Source of the DNA: Macrostomum hystrix | Taxonomy: Eukaryota > Platyhelminthes > Macrostomidae | NCBI GenBank assembly: GCA_950097015.1 | Contig: CATNEN010000030.1 | Location: forward strand, 3,209,001 to 3,273,000 | Length of the DNA stretch: 64,000 bases | Direction of reading: 5' to 3' | In this document: positions 10,813 to 24,200 of the stretch, piece after piece | Layout: every line of letters starts with the position of its first letter | How positions within the stretch are numbered: position 1 is the first letter of the stretch | Notes under the pieces: generated by a model | Database searches by the model: none | What the model was told of the DNA's origin: nothing | What the model saw: only the letters and a program-made list of their open reading frames with translations | Translations under genes and position numbers: made by a program

Positions 10813-13800
10813 TCAGAAGAGGTAATAGGTAGTGCAGCATTCTGCAACACTGGCTAGCATCTCGGATAGCTGCGACTCCGACTGCATTTGACGCTGTCGC
10901 AGACGCTCCAGCTGGCGCGGCGGCTGGGAATCTTCAATCTTGGGCAGCACAACCCGGTTATGCGACCGGCTGGCTAAGCTGCCCGGACTCTTGGGAGCTC
11001 CTGAAACCGTTGGCCCGCCAGAGCAGGCGGCGGCTGCAGCGGCGACTGCGGCCGAGGCTGCCGCAGCCGCAGATCCTCCGCTAGCACGCTGCAATGCCAT
11101 CGGCTGCAGCGATGAAGCCTGCTGCTGCTGTTGTATCGAGTTCGGCGCCAGAGCCACGGTTGAGGCAGCAGTCAGCTGACCGATGCTCAGGCCACCAGCC
11201 GACTCGGCAACAGCCAGAAGGTTGCTGTCGGAGACGGCCAGTTTCAGAGTCAATGGTGCCGTTAGAGAGTTCTGACCATGCGCGTACTGCTGCTGCTGCT
11301 GCTGAAAGTTAAACTGCCGCGCCGGCGAGCGGTCGCCTAGCAACGCTTTGCTGAGCCGTTCGGCCCGCTGACCCAGGACGCCGATTTCGCCAACCTGGGT
11401 GACAACTTCGTCGTCAAGTGTGGAGCCGTCGACGCCTGAGTCCAGGGAGGCCTGGGATCGGCTGACGAGGCCGCAGGCGGGCAGGAACGACATGTTCTCG
11501 CGACCGCCCGCTGCGCCGCCGACAGTCGTATCCTCGCCTTCTTCCTCGTCTTCGTCGTTTTCGTCTTCGTCCTGCGGTTTGACGGAGGCGGCGGACGCGA
11601 CAGAGGCCGAAGAAGCAGCTGAGGACGCCTGGTAAGTGTCTGTCGGATGCTTGGGACTCTTGCCCCGCGGCAGCTTGTCAACAGTGCGCACATGCAGACT
11701 GGCGTGATTGGAAATCTCCGCGGCTATTTTGAAGCTCTCGCTGATGGCCCTGAGCGAGTCGCGCGCCTCCTCCTCGGTGGCAACGCTAATTAGCATATTA
11801 TTGAATAGGCGCTTTCTAGGCGCCCTGAATGTGAAGTGGAATTTCTCCTTGTAGATGAAGCGCATGCACGGATGCTGGCGCGCTTTCAACAGGTGCGACT
11901 CGGTGCCTAGGAGCAGTTCGCTGATGTCCGTCAGTTCAACTCGTTGCACCGCGTCACGGTCGGCTAAGCGAATGATGTGCACCGCGGCGCTGCTCAAGAA
12001 GAGCACGCAGTTCATCTCGGTCTCGTCAGACTTGGCCTCCTCGGTCAGGATTAGCGGCCAGGAGCCGATGGTCTTCTCCTGCGATTTGTTTGAGTAGTCT
12101 CTTATTTAGGATCATAGTTAAAATCCCAACTCACTTCAGTCCCTAACACGGGACTAACGAATGGGATCACATTGTCTTTGTCAGTCTTAAAGTCTACAGC
12201 ACGGGATTTTACAGAGATAACAATGTGGAATTCTACGGCCTACTAAATACGATTTTACAGCCTTACCAATTTGGATTTTACAGCCTTACTTTTCGTAATT
12301 AGGATTTTTCAGCCATACTAGCTAGGATTTTACAGCCATACTAGTTTGGATTTTAAAGCCTTACTTCTCGTAATTAGGATTTTTCAGCCATACTAGCTAG
12401 GATTTTACAGCCTTACTAGTTTGGATTTTAAAGCCTTACTTCTCGTAATTAGGATTTTACAGCCATCCTAGCTAGGATTTTACAGCCTTACTAATTACGA
12501 TTTTACAGCCTTACGAGTAATAATTAGGATTTTACAGCCTTAATAATTAGGATTTTACAGCCCTAATAATTGGGGTTTTACAGCCTTACCAATTAGGATT
12601 GTACAGCTTACTGATTATAATCTTACAGGCTACTAACATATTATAATAATGCAGCTTACTGATTGGAATTTTACAGCACACTGCTTGGGATTTTAAAGAA
12701 CGCAATTTGGGATTTCAAACAAAATACCATTCAGGATCTTACAGCTCGTAATGTGTAATTTTAATACAAATTTCTGGGTAAAAAATTACTTAAGCCCAAA
12801 GTGCAAATGTTATTGTCTCAGGAGAAAATTTGTTTACCCGTTGTTAAGCAACAAGCCTGGAACTGAGGAATAAGAAGCAACATATCTAAAAAATCTCCAC
12901 TTAAGCAGGCTGATTCAACGCACTCAATTGGAAATGCGTACTCAAACCAGACAGACAATAGCCGATCATCCATCTAGATAGATATATTTGGCAAGAGAGA
13001 TGAGAATATGCAGGAATGCATGAATATTGCCCGATTTTATATGAATTTTAGATACCACTGACGCTTACTGCACTGAGTTTGAAGGCTGCAGTGTGGCGAG
13101 TCATTTGAATGCAGTGCAGGGAGTCATTAGGAAGGCAGTGCAGGGAGTCTTTTAGGAAGGCAGTGTAGGGAGTCATTGGGAAGACAGTGAAGGGAGTAAT
13201 TAGTAAGGCAGTGAAGGGAGTCATTGGGAAGGCGGTGAAGGGAGTAATTAGGAAGGCAGTGAAGGGAGTAATTAGGAAGGCAGTGAAGGGAGTCATTGGG
13301 AAGACAGTGAAGGGAGTAATTAGGAAGACAGTGAAGGGAGTCATTGGGAAGACAGTGAAGGGAGTAATTAGTAAGGCAGTGAAGGGAGTCATTGGGAAGG
13401 CGGTGAAGGGAGTAATTAGGAAGGCAGTGAAGGGAGTAATTAGGAAGGCAGTGAAGGGAGTCATTGGGAAGACAGTGAAGGGAGTAATTAGGAAGGCAGT
13501 GAAGGGAGTCATTGGGAAGACAGTGAAGGGAGTAATTAGTAAGGCAGTGAAGGGAGTAATTAGGAAGGCAGTGAAGGGAGTAATTAGGAAGGCAGTGAAG
13601 GGAGTAATTAGGAAGGCAGTGAAGGGAGTCATTGGGAAGACAGTGAAGGGAGTAATTAGGAAGGCAGTGAAGGGAGTCATTGGGAAGACAGTGAAGGGAG
13701 TAATTAGGAAGGCAGTGAAGGGAGTAATTAGGAAGGCAGTGAAGGGAGTAATTAGGAAGGCAGTGAAGGGAGTAATTAGGAAGGCAGTGAAGGGAGTCAT

Positions 13801-16800
13801 TGGGAAGGCAGTGTAGGGAGTCATTGGGAAGGCAGTGTAGGGAGCAATTAGGAAGGCAGTGAAGGGAGTAATTAGGAAGGCAGTGAAGGGAGTCATTGGG
13901 AAGACAGTGAAGGGAGTAATTAGGAAGACAGTGAAGGGAGTAATTAGGAAGGCAGTGAAGGGAGTCATTGGGAAGACAGTGAAGGGAGTAATTAGGAAGG
14001 CAGTGTAGGGAGTCATTGGGAAGGCATTGCTTTGAGAAATCAAAGTAGTGCGGTCTCACGTGTTCGTTCTGCCGCATAGTCTGGTCAGCCAGTGACTTGA
14101 TTTCCTCAACGAGGTCCCGGCAGGTGCACAGGCCCAGACTGCAGTCTATGGCGGTCTGCCTAGTGAACTCGTTGAATCTAAGGTAGTAGCGGCTGGCGCT
14201 GTTGACACTGTCGTGTACCAGGCCGTTCAACGTCCGCTTGCCGGTGCGGGTCAGGTCGGCCTTCAAAGCCCCAGTGCCGGCGTACTGCTGGCTCATGCGG
14301 TCGCCGTTGTTGGCCCACAGGCACTGGAAGGCGGTTTGAAGCGCCTGGGGCAGTTTGTCCTCCGGATAGAGCAGGCCCAGCTTCCTCAGCTGCGTCTCCA
14401 TCACCAGGCGAGCGAATGCAGTCTGGACAACATTGGTGCGATCTAAACAGTCGATGCAGTTGACTCTGAACACGCTGCGCTGCTCGCAGATCACACCCTC
14501 TCTGTCAACCCAGCCGAAGAACATGTCCTTGAGAATGGGCATCACGCCGTCTAGCAGTACACTGATGTTCTCAAAGTGCATCTGTTTGCAGTATTCGTGA
14601 AAATCGAACTGCATATAGGTAATGTCCGGACTATTCAAGGCGACAACTCGTCTGAGATATTCGGCGGCGATGACATTCTCGGAGCGGCCCGGGGCCGTGT
14701 CAACCAGACTGACAACAATGACGCGACCGAATTCGCTAATTAGCCTATAGAAATGGCTGGCCAGGGCAGCTTGGTTCTCCTGTTCGCTGCGCTCCAGCTT
14801 GGGCGGCGGCTTGTAGCGCAGGCCGCTCTGGGACCAGAACAGCGGCACGGACCCGCGAAGTTGCACGAAGGAGACCAGGTGCGGAGCGGTCTCGTGGTGA
14901 GCCTAGATCAATGGGGATTTAGAGGCTGCTAGACTAGAATACAGGATCTAATCAACACCTGGGTCCATCCGACGGATGCGTGGTTTCACCCGAGAGACTA
15001 AATTCAATGGGTAATCAGTAGGACAATCTTAATCCGTGGGTTTATCTGTGGGATAATCTTAATCCGTGGGTTTATCAGTCGGATAATCTTAACCCATGGG
15101 TTTTTTAGTGGGAAAATCTTAATCCACGGGTTTATCAGTGGAAAAAACTTCATCCACGGGTTTATCAGTGGGATAATCTAAATCCATGGCTCCAAAATCT
15201 CACCTGCACCAGCTGCTCAGTCACTACATAGTTAGCTACGTATCCGTTCTCGTCGACGCCCCGCTTTTGAAAACGCGTACCAGCCCGGTGCTTGCTGCGC
15301 CGACTAATCAGCGACAGGCTAATATTGACTGGATCGCGCCGCTCGGATGGGCCGATAGACAGGCTGCAACAGTCCACGAAGCCTTGAATCACGGGCAGGA
15401 TGACGGCGGCCGCGTTGGCATTGCCGTTATCCGCCTCCAGCATCAGGTCGGACAGCATCGCCTGGTTCCAGAAGAAGTCTCGCTTGCACCGCCTGCACGG
15501 CGGCTCGTCGCGTTGATAATAAACGGAATTCTGCTGCTGCAGGGTGCTGGTGAGGTCCGCCCCGTCCGGACTAAAGTAACAGCCGTCGCAGAATAGGCGC
15601 AACACCTCCTCCATCACCTTGGTGCATGATGCATGGTGGAGTGGAATTCTTAAAAAACTAATCAAGCAATCACCGTTCAATGCCAGTCAATATACAGTCA
15701 ATTTTGACTTATTAATGGCATGTTAATGTCAATACATCAACCAATCAATCAGCGATCAATGTCAACCCTTCAATCAGTGGTCAATGTCAATCGATTAATC
15801 AGTGGTCAATGTCAATCCATCAATCAGCGGTCAATGTCAACGCCTGTCAAGTCATCAATCAGCGGTCAATGTCAACGCCTGTCAAGTCATCAATCAGCGG
15901 TCAATGTCAACGCCTGTCAAGTCATCAATCAGCGGTCAATGTCAACGCCTGTCAAGTCATCAATCAGCGGTCAATGTCAACGCCTGTCAAGTCATCAATC
16001 AGCGGTCAATGTTGCAAAGCAAGTTCAATGTTTGCTGTAAGCATTGCAAAATTTTCACCCCAAATAAATATGCACCTTCCGAGTGACTCGCTCTTTGCCA
16101 ACGGCTAGATCGTCACGTCGACGCAGGCTGCTGAAATTCTCTACTGCGGCAGTCCGCAACTGCTGAAAAGCCTTGGTGAACGCCTTGCTAGGAGGCTCTT
16201 CCAGGCCAACAGCGCTAAGGATGCGCTGCTGCTGCTGCTGCTGTGACTGCTGTTGAGGCTGTTCAGTTTGTTGGCTCCGGGACTGTGGGAAATCAAATGA
16301 GCCTTCACAATTCTAAGGGAACAATCTGCTCTTTCAACAGACTGCCACAATCTGATCATCCAATGAACAGCCGCAATCTGGTCCTTCAATGAACTGCCAC
16401 AATCTGTTCCTTCAATGAACTGCCACAATCTGGTCCTTCAATGAACTGCCACAATCTGGTCCTTCAATGAACTGTCACAATCTGGTCCTTCAATGAACTG
16501 TCACAATCTGGTCCTTCAATGAACTGTCACAATCTGGTCCTTCAATGAACTGCCACAATCTGGTCCTTCAATGAACTGCCACAATCTGGTCCTTCAATGA
16601 ACTGCCACAATCTGGTCCTTCAATGAACTGTCACAATCTGGTCCTTCAATGAACTGCCACAATCTGGTCCTTCAATGAACTGCCACAATCTGGTCCTTCA
16701 ATGAACTGCCACAATCTGGTCCTTCAATGAACTGCCACAATCTGGTCCTTCAATGAACTGCCACAATCTGGTCCTTCAATGAACTGCCACAATCTGGTCC

Positions 16801-18745
16801 TTCAATGAACTGCCACAATCTGGTCCTTCAATGAACTGCCACAATCTGGTCTTTCAATGAACTGCCACAATCTGGTCCTTCAATGAACTGCCACAATCTG
16901 GTCCTTTTTTACTAATTAAATATATATAAATTAGTTATGGCTAGCTATATCAAGTTTAGCAATACGAGCGTATTATCAAAAATATACTTTAAAATACGGA
17001 CACAACGCTAATCATTCTATATAAAACTTGGCTGCGGTAAAAGTACATTTCAGAAATGGAAACTCCGGCGCAAAAAACAGGATGTGCAGGAAATTCACAC
17101 TTTAGCACACACACACAATCCAATATCAACTAAGCCAATACCGAAAGTTAAATTTCGAACTAAATGGTTTCGCTTCTAGTGATTCAGTTTAATGAAATGC
17201 TAGAAATCAGACTACACGTTAGCTTTCCATTCAGAACAAATACAAATACGAACGAAAGTGAAATTTCACTCAGCCCTATCTGAGAGTAAAACTATACATT
17301 TCTAGCTCCTAATCGAAGCCTACAAACTGTTAATAAATCAATAATGGCACACTATCTATATTTTTGGATTCACACTGAGTTAGAGAGAATGCGCTGCTCT
17401 TGCACTGTCATAGTTTTACAACCTTTCTTTTGGCTATGCTCAATGGTATGCGTTTTTTCTATATCTATAGCACTGCTTATATTAAGAATATAATAAGCCC
17501 AGTCATATTATTGACTATTCTAATCAGCCGTTCGAAATCGATTAGTTTTATACGCTTGCAAACCGTATAGTGTTCTATAGTGTTCTTCCACTGCTAATCC
17601 AACTGAGGCTCATTATACATGTGTGTCACTAAATGCCCATAATAAACACAGCGAACTGTGGATAGAACTCAGGACGTTTGATGCCAGTTTCTATTCTATG
17701 TTTTGTCCCAAAGGTCGTGAGTTCGAATCATATTGCGAGATCAAAATTTGCTGTCGGAACATTTTTTACTTTGTTTTGCCACTGTAAATTGCTGGATTCA
17801 ATTGCAAGACTGTGGTCTATACCGGGTCTGAGTATAAAAATCTAATGTTCGAGGCGTCGAACTAAAAACCTTAGCAGTAGAAATACCACGGGGGGTTATC
17901 TGTTTAATTTCTAATTTTTTCCGATGAGACCAACTTCCAGAATCATAAAATATCGACATCGTCGAGATATTCAACGATTCGCGTGTCGTGTAACCATGTC
18001 GGCTATTATTTCTAATTAAATTGTATTGATTAGATTGTTAATTCTTTTATTATTGAACCAATATGGATCTTCCATAGAGGTTCATACAGAGCAATGTTAG
18101 TTGTCCTTGTCATCAGGCTCTTCGACAAGAATCGCTGAATATCTCGACAATGCTGATGTTGGAAAAGGGTGAAAAATATTTATCCATATGGTGGACTTTC
18201 ACGAAAATCGGTCATTCGGTTAGGGAGCTATCGTGAATTAGGCTGTTGGATTTGCTTGAATAGGGACAGTCGGCACCCACCGGATGAGATTGGCAGGTCT
18301 CCAAGCAGAGATCCGCAGGCTCGGCTGATGTCAGTGGCACGCTGACCACCTTGGCGATGCGACGCACAGTGCCGCCAGTTGGATAGCGCATGACAAACTC
18401 GCTTTTAGTGACCAGCAGCATGTGAAATTCGTCGCTATCGTCATATCGCAGCTTCCCTAATAGGGCCTCGCAGCAGCCTAGGCAGACGGGGTTGGCATAT
18501 TGAGACAGGCAGTCCCGCCCGCTGCCAGGATAAGCCGATAGATTAGCGTGAATCCGGCTGCACACAATGGCTATGTTATCACTGGTTAATAGAATGTAGT
18601 TCTCCTTAGTCTGGAAGACTTCAATAGCTGGCGTCGAATGGTCTGGCGACTGGCCACCGCCTGCACTGCTCAGCGCCGATTCGCTATTAGACATGCAGAT
18701 TGATGGCGGCGTTGGCGACGGGGTAGCCCGCAACAGTCCAGCCAT
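10813..18745 (-). CDS. INPP5F: Sac2 phosphoinositide phosphatase (INPP5F), complete
   Basis: Five exons on the minus strand, all in phase 0: 18745-18281, 16282-16076, 15617-15204, 14902-14060 and 12078-10813, giving 1064 residues (vertebrate Sac2 is about 1130). SAC2/INPP5F removes the 4-phosphate from PI4P on early endosomes and endocytic membranes. The N-terminal Sac fold begins at EVFQTKENYILL (about residue 42). The Sac catalytic signature CX5RT is intact as CIDCLDRT, with Cys about 511 and Arg about 517. SRRSKHRAGTRFQKRG and RGSVPLFWSQ are typical Sac-domain blocks. The last exon starts with the hSac2 homology domain (about 644-760), then an acidic stretch, a CGLVSRSQASLDS segment that resembles the vertebrate tail, and Gln- and Ala-rich low complexity. 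The start is the first ATG, in a Ser/Pro-rich leader; a second ATG lies 17 codons on. Introns 1, 2, 3 and 4 each contain a different minisatellite. It is divergent to CLHC1, about 2.5 kb away. Confidence 0.94.
12215..12690. repeat. Degenerate 22-25-bp repeat, INPP5F intron 4 near the acceptor
   Basis: Copies of GGATTTTACAGCCTTACTA with frequent indels; an old, decaying array about 140 bases from the last acceptor. Confidence 0.8.
13105..14035. repeat. 24-bp minisatellite, INPP5F intron 4 near the donor
   Basis: The unit begins GTGAAGGGAGTAATTAGGAA; about 38 copies, alternating AGTAATTAGG and AGTCATTGGG types. It begins about 25 bases after the exon 4 donor on the gene's strand. Confidence 0.95.
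14985..15188. repeat. 30-bp repeat, INPP5F intron 3
   Basis: Five to six copies with GGGTTTATCAGTGGGATAAT, starting next to the exon 3 donor. Confidence 0.85.
15725..16015. repeat. 35-bp minisatellite, INPP5F intron 2
   Basis: The unit begins CAATCAGCGGTCAATGTCAA; five full copies and shorter versions before them. Confidence 0.9.
16310..16905. repeat. 26-bp minisatellite, INPP5F intron 1
   Basis: The unit begins CAATGAACTGCCACAATCTG; about 22 copies, ending close to the acceptor of exon 2. Confidence 0.95.
16906..17874. other. Unique part of INPP5F intron 1
   Basis: AT-rich. A B-box-like GAGTTCGAATC at about 17722 hints at a decayed SINE; nothing else was seen. Confidence 0.4.
17875..18237. 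mobile_element. Degraded copy of the TTAA-type MITE, in INPP5F intron 1
   Basis: The left end CAGTAGAAATACCACGGGGG lies next to TTAG, a decayed TTAA. The interior matches the 24283 element in reverse: the segment with CATCGTCGAGATATTCAACG, and near the right the block ending GGGAGCTATCGTGAA. The right terminus is not recognisable. The copy ends about 45 bases from the first splice donor of INPP5F. Confidence 0.65.
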
Positions 18746-21236
18746 GGCTACTCAGAGTGGTTCCAGTCAGTCGATATGCTTTTAGCTTACAGGTGACAAT
18801 TTGATATTTTAATATATATAATTCTTACTGAGAAAAGTTATACATAGCAACGACTATTGTCACACTGTTTTGAGTATCTAAAATGATTGATTTAGCTAGA
18901 CTATTCTGACTGATATTGAATTCAATTTTTAGGCTCAGATTAACAAATTGATACATTGCATGGCATAGATTGCATTTCATACACATTACATGCTCTAAAA
19001 AGCAACTTAAATGTGTTAGCAGCACTTGCAAGCCTTGGACACAAAGCAAAAACTTATACTTTTATTGAAAACTTTTTCTATTTTCATGGGTAAAATTTAT
19101 ATCACTAGAAAAAGCAAAAAGTTTTGATTGAAGGTAGGCCTATGCAATTTTCTGTTTCAAATTTGAGAAACAATGCTGTGATTGGTGAAATACAATGACA
19201 AACACAAACTTTTTGGTATTTTGTTTCAGTAAATGTACAATTTTAGATAGACTACAAAGGTGAGATAAGGCCATCAATTAGTTTTTTAGATATTGCCATT
19301 GGCATATAATAGAGAATAGGTTAGGTGGGATGTCATTGTGGTTGAAAACAAGCTATGGAAGGTCTGATTTATTAAAAGAAATATATAAGTGCAGTCAATA
19401 GGCAGAAAAAGGCACAGTGCTCATATTCTTAAACAAAAAACAATTACCATGAAAATATAAGAAATATATTACAAATAGAGCTGGCCAGGGTTAACTTACT
19501 ATCCTCAAATGGATAGTACAGAGTTCTTTTGATTTGAGTTTCTAGGTAGCTATGTTTACTTTAGATCATTTACGTCAAGTATTTTTCCTTACTGATAAAA
19601 TGTTAATAATGATTTTTTCTTTGAAATGAATTTTAATACTATGAATTTTTATTCTGAGTTGCTAGGATTTGCTCCAAGAATTTGCACTTTTTGACTTCTC
19701 CACACTTCTGGCTACAATAGGCCTATGACTGGTCAAACTGGTGGCACATACTTTGTTGTACCAATTTGTTGTAGCACAAATTTGCAAGAATTTGTTAAAT
19801 CAACTAACAATGGAGTTGAAAATCTCATTGTTTAATAATAACAGTTATAACACCTTAAGTGTGAATCACACTTGGACAAGTAAATAAGAAGTAGATAGGG
19901 CCTAGGGTCCCAGGTCATTTCGGTGACAAGACATTTCGGTGACAGTCATTTCGGTGACAGAATTGGTCAGTTTGGTGACAACTATTTTTGCACCTAAATA
20001 TGTTAAGAAAACAGCCTTCCACGATCCAGCAGCTGCTTGAAGCCTGCACTCGCCTTGTCAATCCAAAACTTGAAAAATGATTATTATACACATTTAATTA
20101 GGAACGAATAACTATTGAAACTATTGACTACTCATTAAAAAATTTAATAATTTAACTCATTTAAAGTAAAACCCAGACTTTAACATAGCGATGCAGCTTC
20201 TTATTAATACTTTTAGCATTATTTAATTAATATTTTATATGTGTGCATAGTTAAAATGGAAGGCTGTTTTTAGCATATTTAGGTGCAAAAATAGTTGTCA
20301 CCAATCTGACCAATTGTGTCACCGAAATGACTGTCACCGAAATGTCTTGTCACCGAAATGACCTGGGACCGGGCCTAGGGTTCAATGGCCATTTTGGTAA
20401 AAATTTGCTTGGTCCCCCTCACTATCTTTTGGGTCCTTCTGCATAAGGGGCGGTTTCCCACACCCCCTGGTTGCGCCAGTGCATATTTGACAAGGTAGGA
20501 CCTTGTCCTTACCTTACCTAGTACCTAGGTCCTATTTAATTAGCTTTGCGTGCATACAATTTTTGTCAAAATACTAAGAAAGTAATAGATAGATACTAAA
20601 GAACATTTTAGTATAGTATATTAAAAACGATTACGGTTCTTACTGAACTTAGTCAGAATCAGAAATACTTTCTCAAAGTTATGTCATATTATTAATGTGG
20701 ACCAGAGGCTGGCTGAGAGGCAGAGCATGTTATTAATGTAAATAGATCCATTAACTCAGACGAAACTTATGAATTTCGAAGTGTTTACTGTTTTAAATAG
20801 AAACTGTATAAGTGTACACAGCAATTTAGGCCATAGGTATTGTATGCCTTAGATACTTGGAACCATACTGCCTAGCGCATATACCCAGAAGGCCTAGTAG
20901 TAGTCGGAACTGGTTACTGCAGAATAATAAATTACTTTAAATCGTTCGCAAAATGAGAAATCACGCCTTTACGAATACAAAGCAAAAAAGTTAAAGTTTT
21001 TTGTGTATAAGCCCATGTTCATGTTTAGGAAATAAAAATACGCTCTAATTTGTTTAGTTGTTTCTGTTGTCATAAATAATTTTAACTTGTTTTACTCATC
21101 TGCCGTTGCGTATGTAAAGCGTATTTTTCAAAAGGCAATTTCTGCGCTATTTAGTCCCTACAATAGATGTGTATCATGTTGTACAAAAGTTTTTTGTTGC
21201 CGTGTACTGTCACTTTGAAATAACTTGTCCTTTAAA
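18746..21236. other. Divergent intergenic region between INPP5F and CLHC1
   Basis: Both genes start outward from this 2.5-kb stretch, so their promoters must lie here. It contains the hairpin transposon (19906-20370) and otherwise AT-rich unique DNA. No core promoter motif can be named with confidence. Confidence 0.5.
19906..20370. mobile_element. Non-autonomous hairpin DNA transposon with 8-bp target duplication
   Basis: The ends are near-perfect inverted repeats of about 115 bases, beginning GGTCCCAGGTCATTTCGG on the left with the reverse complement on the right. GGGCCTAG flanks both sides (19898-19905 and 20371-20378), an 8-bp target-site duplication. The terminal repeat contains several copies of ATTTCGGTGACA. 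There is no open frame inside. An 8-bp duplication is usual for hAT and P-type transposons; the superfamily is not decided by the termini. Confidence 0.85.
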
Positions 21237-24200
21237 ATGAGCGTCGTTGCCGAGCTAAGTGCTCGAGACAGAGAATTTGTCACCGATTTAAGAAAGCAGA
21301 TCCAGCTGGATCTCTCAAATATTAATGAACTTACAAAAGCAAGAGAGTATGAGATTTACAAAGAAGCTTTTGACAAGGTATGCAATGCATTATTTTTTGT
21401 ACACTAAGTATATTAAGACCTTCTCTTCTAAGAAATTGTAAAGTACTGCAGATTGTTTCGATTCGCTTTTTCATACTTTTTTTACTTTTTATATTTTCAT
21501 ATATTAAATATGCAAAACTAGCTTAAAATACTTCATTATAAAAACATACATTAAAAGCTGGTTCAAACTTGATTCAAGAAGCTTTAATCAAATGATTTTA
21601 GCTCACTAAAAGCTGAGCATTTTTCGTTTTCAAATGTTTTTTTATTTTTTCGCTTTTTGAACTATTATATACATTTGCAGATTATCGGCTATGTGACGTC
21701 ATACAGACCCCTGCTGACTGCCATCAAAGCCGAGTACGAAGAGGTAGTTGACTCAATAGTTCGCGGGCATCGTGAAGCGCAGAGTCTTGAAATGAAAGTC
21801 GAGAGCATCGCTGCGGTGATGCCCAACCTGCAGAACTACAAGCGCCGTTGCGCCGAACTCGAAAGTCGGTAAGGAAGCATTCCTCTGCAAGCAAGTCATA
21901 TTAGGAAAAAAAATCACTTCACATTGTCCATTTACACAATGCAGGATTGAGTCGCTGAAGGCACAGGAGCGCCAGGCGCAGGCGGCCATAAACGAACTGC
22001 GCGAGGCCCGGTTGAGAGCGCGCGAGCAGCGCCGTCAAGAGGTTGAGGCTCGCGAGGCTGCCAGGAAGGCGAAGCCGCCGCTTCGGCGACGATTGCCGCC
22101 AGGTGCGCTTGAGGGCTTGAAAATAATGAAACTGGAATGCTGGATTCCAAGTTTTTCAATAGAATATTTCTCTCGTCTCTACCCTGTCTTATCTCTCCCT
22201 CTCTCATCTATCTCCCATCTGATCTGTCCCGCATCTCATCTCTCCTGTCTTATCCCTCGCCCCTCTCATCTCTCCCTATCTCATCTGTACTGGAGCAATC
22301 CAAAAAAAGGCCGATAGCTAGTAGCCAATTATGCTGTGCTCAAAAACGGTAGGCAAATCGCGCTCACCAACCACTTTAACCGGAGGGGGGAACCTCCACA
22401 CGTTTATTATATAATTCAGTGCAAAAGGCTAAAACGGAGGGGTGGGTGGACGATGCCACTGCACAATGCGAACGAGGGTTAGAGAAACAAGGTGAGTGCG
22501 CAGAGTGGAAGCGAGCGTACAGTAATTGTAAATAACGTAGATTTAAATAAGCATACAGCGAGTCAGCGACCAATCATACCACCTGCCTCCCGAACATCAT
22601 CTGTCTCCCATCTCGTCTCTCCCGCATCTAATCTCTCCCCTGGCTGATCAACCAACCAATAGCCCAACCAACTCGACAGGCATGACCCTAGACGAAGTGA
22701 CAGACGCAGCTAGCCTGACAGCGGAGAAAGCCCGTATGGATCGTCAGCTGCGCCAGCTGCGGCACAAGGCGGAGACGCAGTACGTCAGCCGGGAGCGCAC
22801 GGACCAGCTGCGGCAGACTCTGTTAGATAAAATTCGTCGCAAAGAGGAGCTGGAGGCCGCGCTGCAAGTTGAACGGCTTCGACAACAGATTGTCCGTCTG
22901 GCTGGCCGGGCCGCCGATGAGTTTGAGCAGTGCCCGCCGCCCGGACTCAGCCTGGCCGGGGCCATTCTGATGGCTGCGCGGCGGCACTGGCCCAGCGTGC
23001 GACGACGACCTGCTGCCGGCGGCGACTTGTCGGAGAGAGGTTCGGAGGAATAAATGAGTCTCAGTGACAATCACATTTTTGCGCTTCGTTAAAAAATTCC
23101 AGCGGCTGTAATCTTTGACATATGAAATCTTAGACTGATTCTCATCGTGGCATTTTGGGACTGGCTGGCACGTCGTCATCCTACCTCTTGATCCCCACTA
23201 TGCAACTCTCGATCCCTACATCCTACCTCTTGATCCCCACTGTTCTAACTCTTGATTCTACATCCTGACTCTTGATCCTTACATCCTAACTCTTGATCCT
23301 TGCATCCTAACTCTTGATCCTTACATCCTAACTCTTGATCCTTGCATCTTAACTCTTGATCCCTACATCCTACCTCTTGATCCCCATTGTTCTAACTCTT
23401 GATTCTACATCCTGACTCTTGATCCTTACATCCTAACTCTTGATCCTTGCATCCTAACTCTTGATCCTTACATCCTAACTCTTGATCCTTGCATCCTAAC
23501 TCTTGATCCTTACATCCTAACTCTTGATCCTTGCATCTTAACTCTTGATCCCTACATCCTAACTCTCAATCCACTCATTTCGATTGTCGATCTCCGCGCA
23601 CAGTGCCTGACAGCAACGCTGACGTATCGGGCGCCGACCCAGCCCATCGGGCCGAAGCGGACAAGGCGGCCGAGTGTCTGGACAGATTTCGCGAGCTTCT
23701 GGCAGCCGGCGACCTGCCAGCAGCGGCGGGCCACGCTGCTAACAGTTATCGCGGCCTACTACGCACAATGGATGCGCTGCAAAAGTTCAAACACCTGGAA
23801 ACCAGGTGCCCGGGCCTTCTATTGGCCTACTGCGAGGCCCTATTGGCCACTGTGCCACTGTACGAGGGTCGGCTGGGCGCTGAGCTCAGCTTTGAATGCG
23901 TGGCAGAAGCGCTGGCCAGGCAAGTATTGCATTTTATTATTTCCTATCTGTTATTGTTTACTTAACTATCGGCAGCTTTAAACCAATTGTGTCAGAGATC
24001 GCGTCGACTTAGTCGAGCATTGGACAACCAACGATCTGCTGACACTGACGGACCCGATTGGCGACCTGCTGGCCGATCACGGCGACTGTCGGCCAGGACA
24101 GGCAAGTCGGAAGCTTGCTAATTTTCTTCAGTTGTTTGTTGCGCTTTTGCAATTGTAGTTTAGTGACTATAACTATCAAATTGCGCTCGTAGGATTATAG

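Noticed and set aside
10940-11693. Several frames antisense or shifted within the last INPP5F exon
   Set aside because: Shadows of the GC-rich Ala/Gln-coding exon; the main frame is continuous and matches the family.
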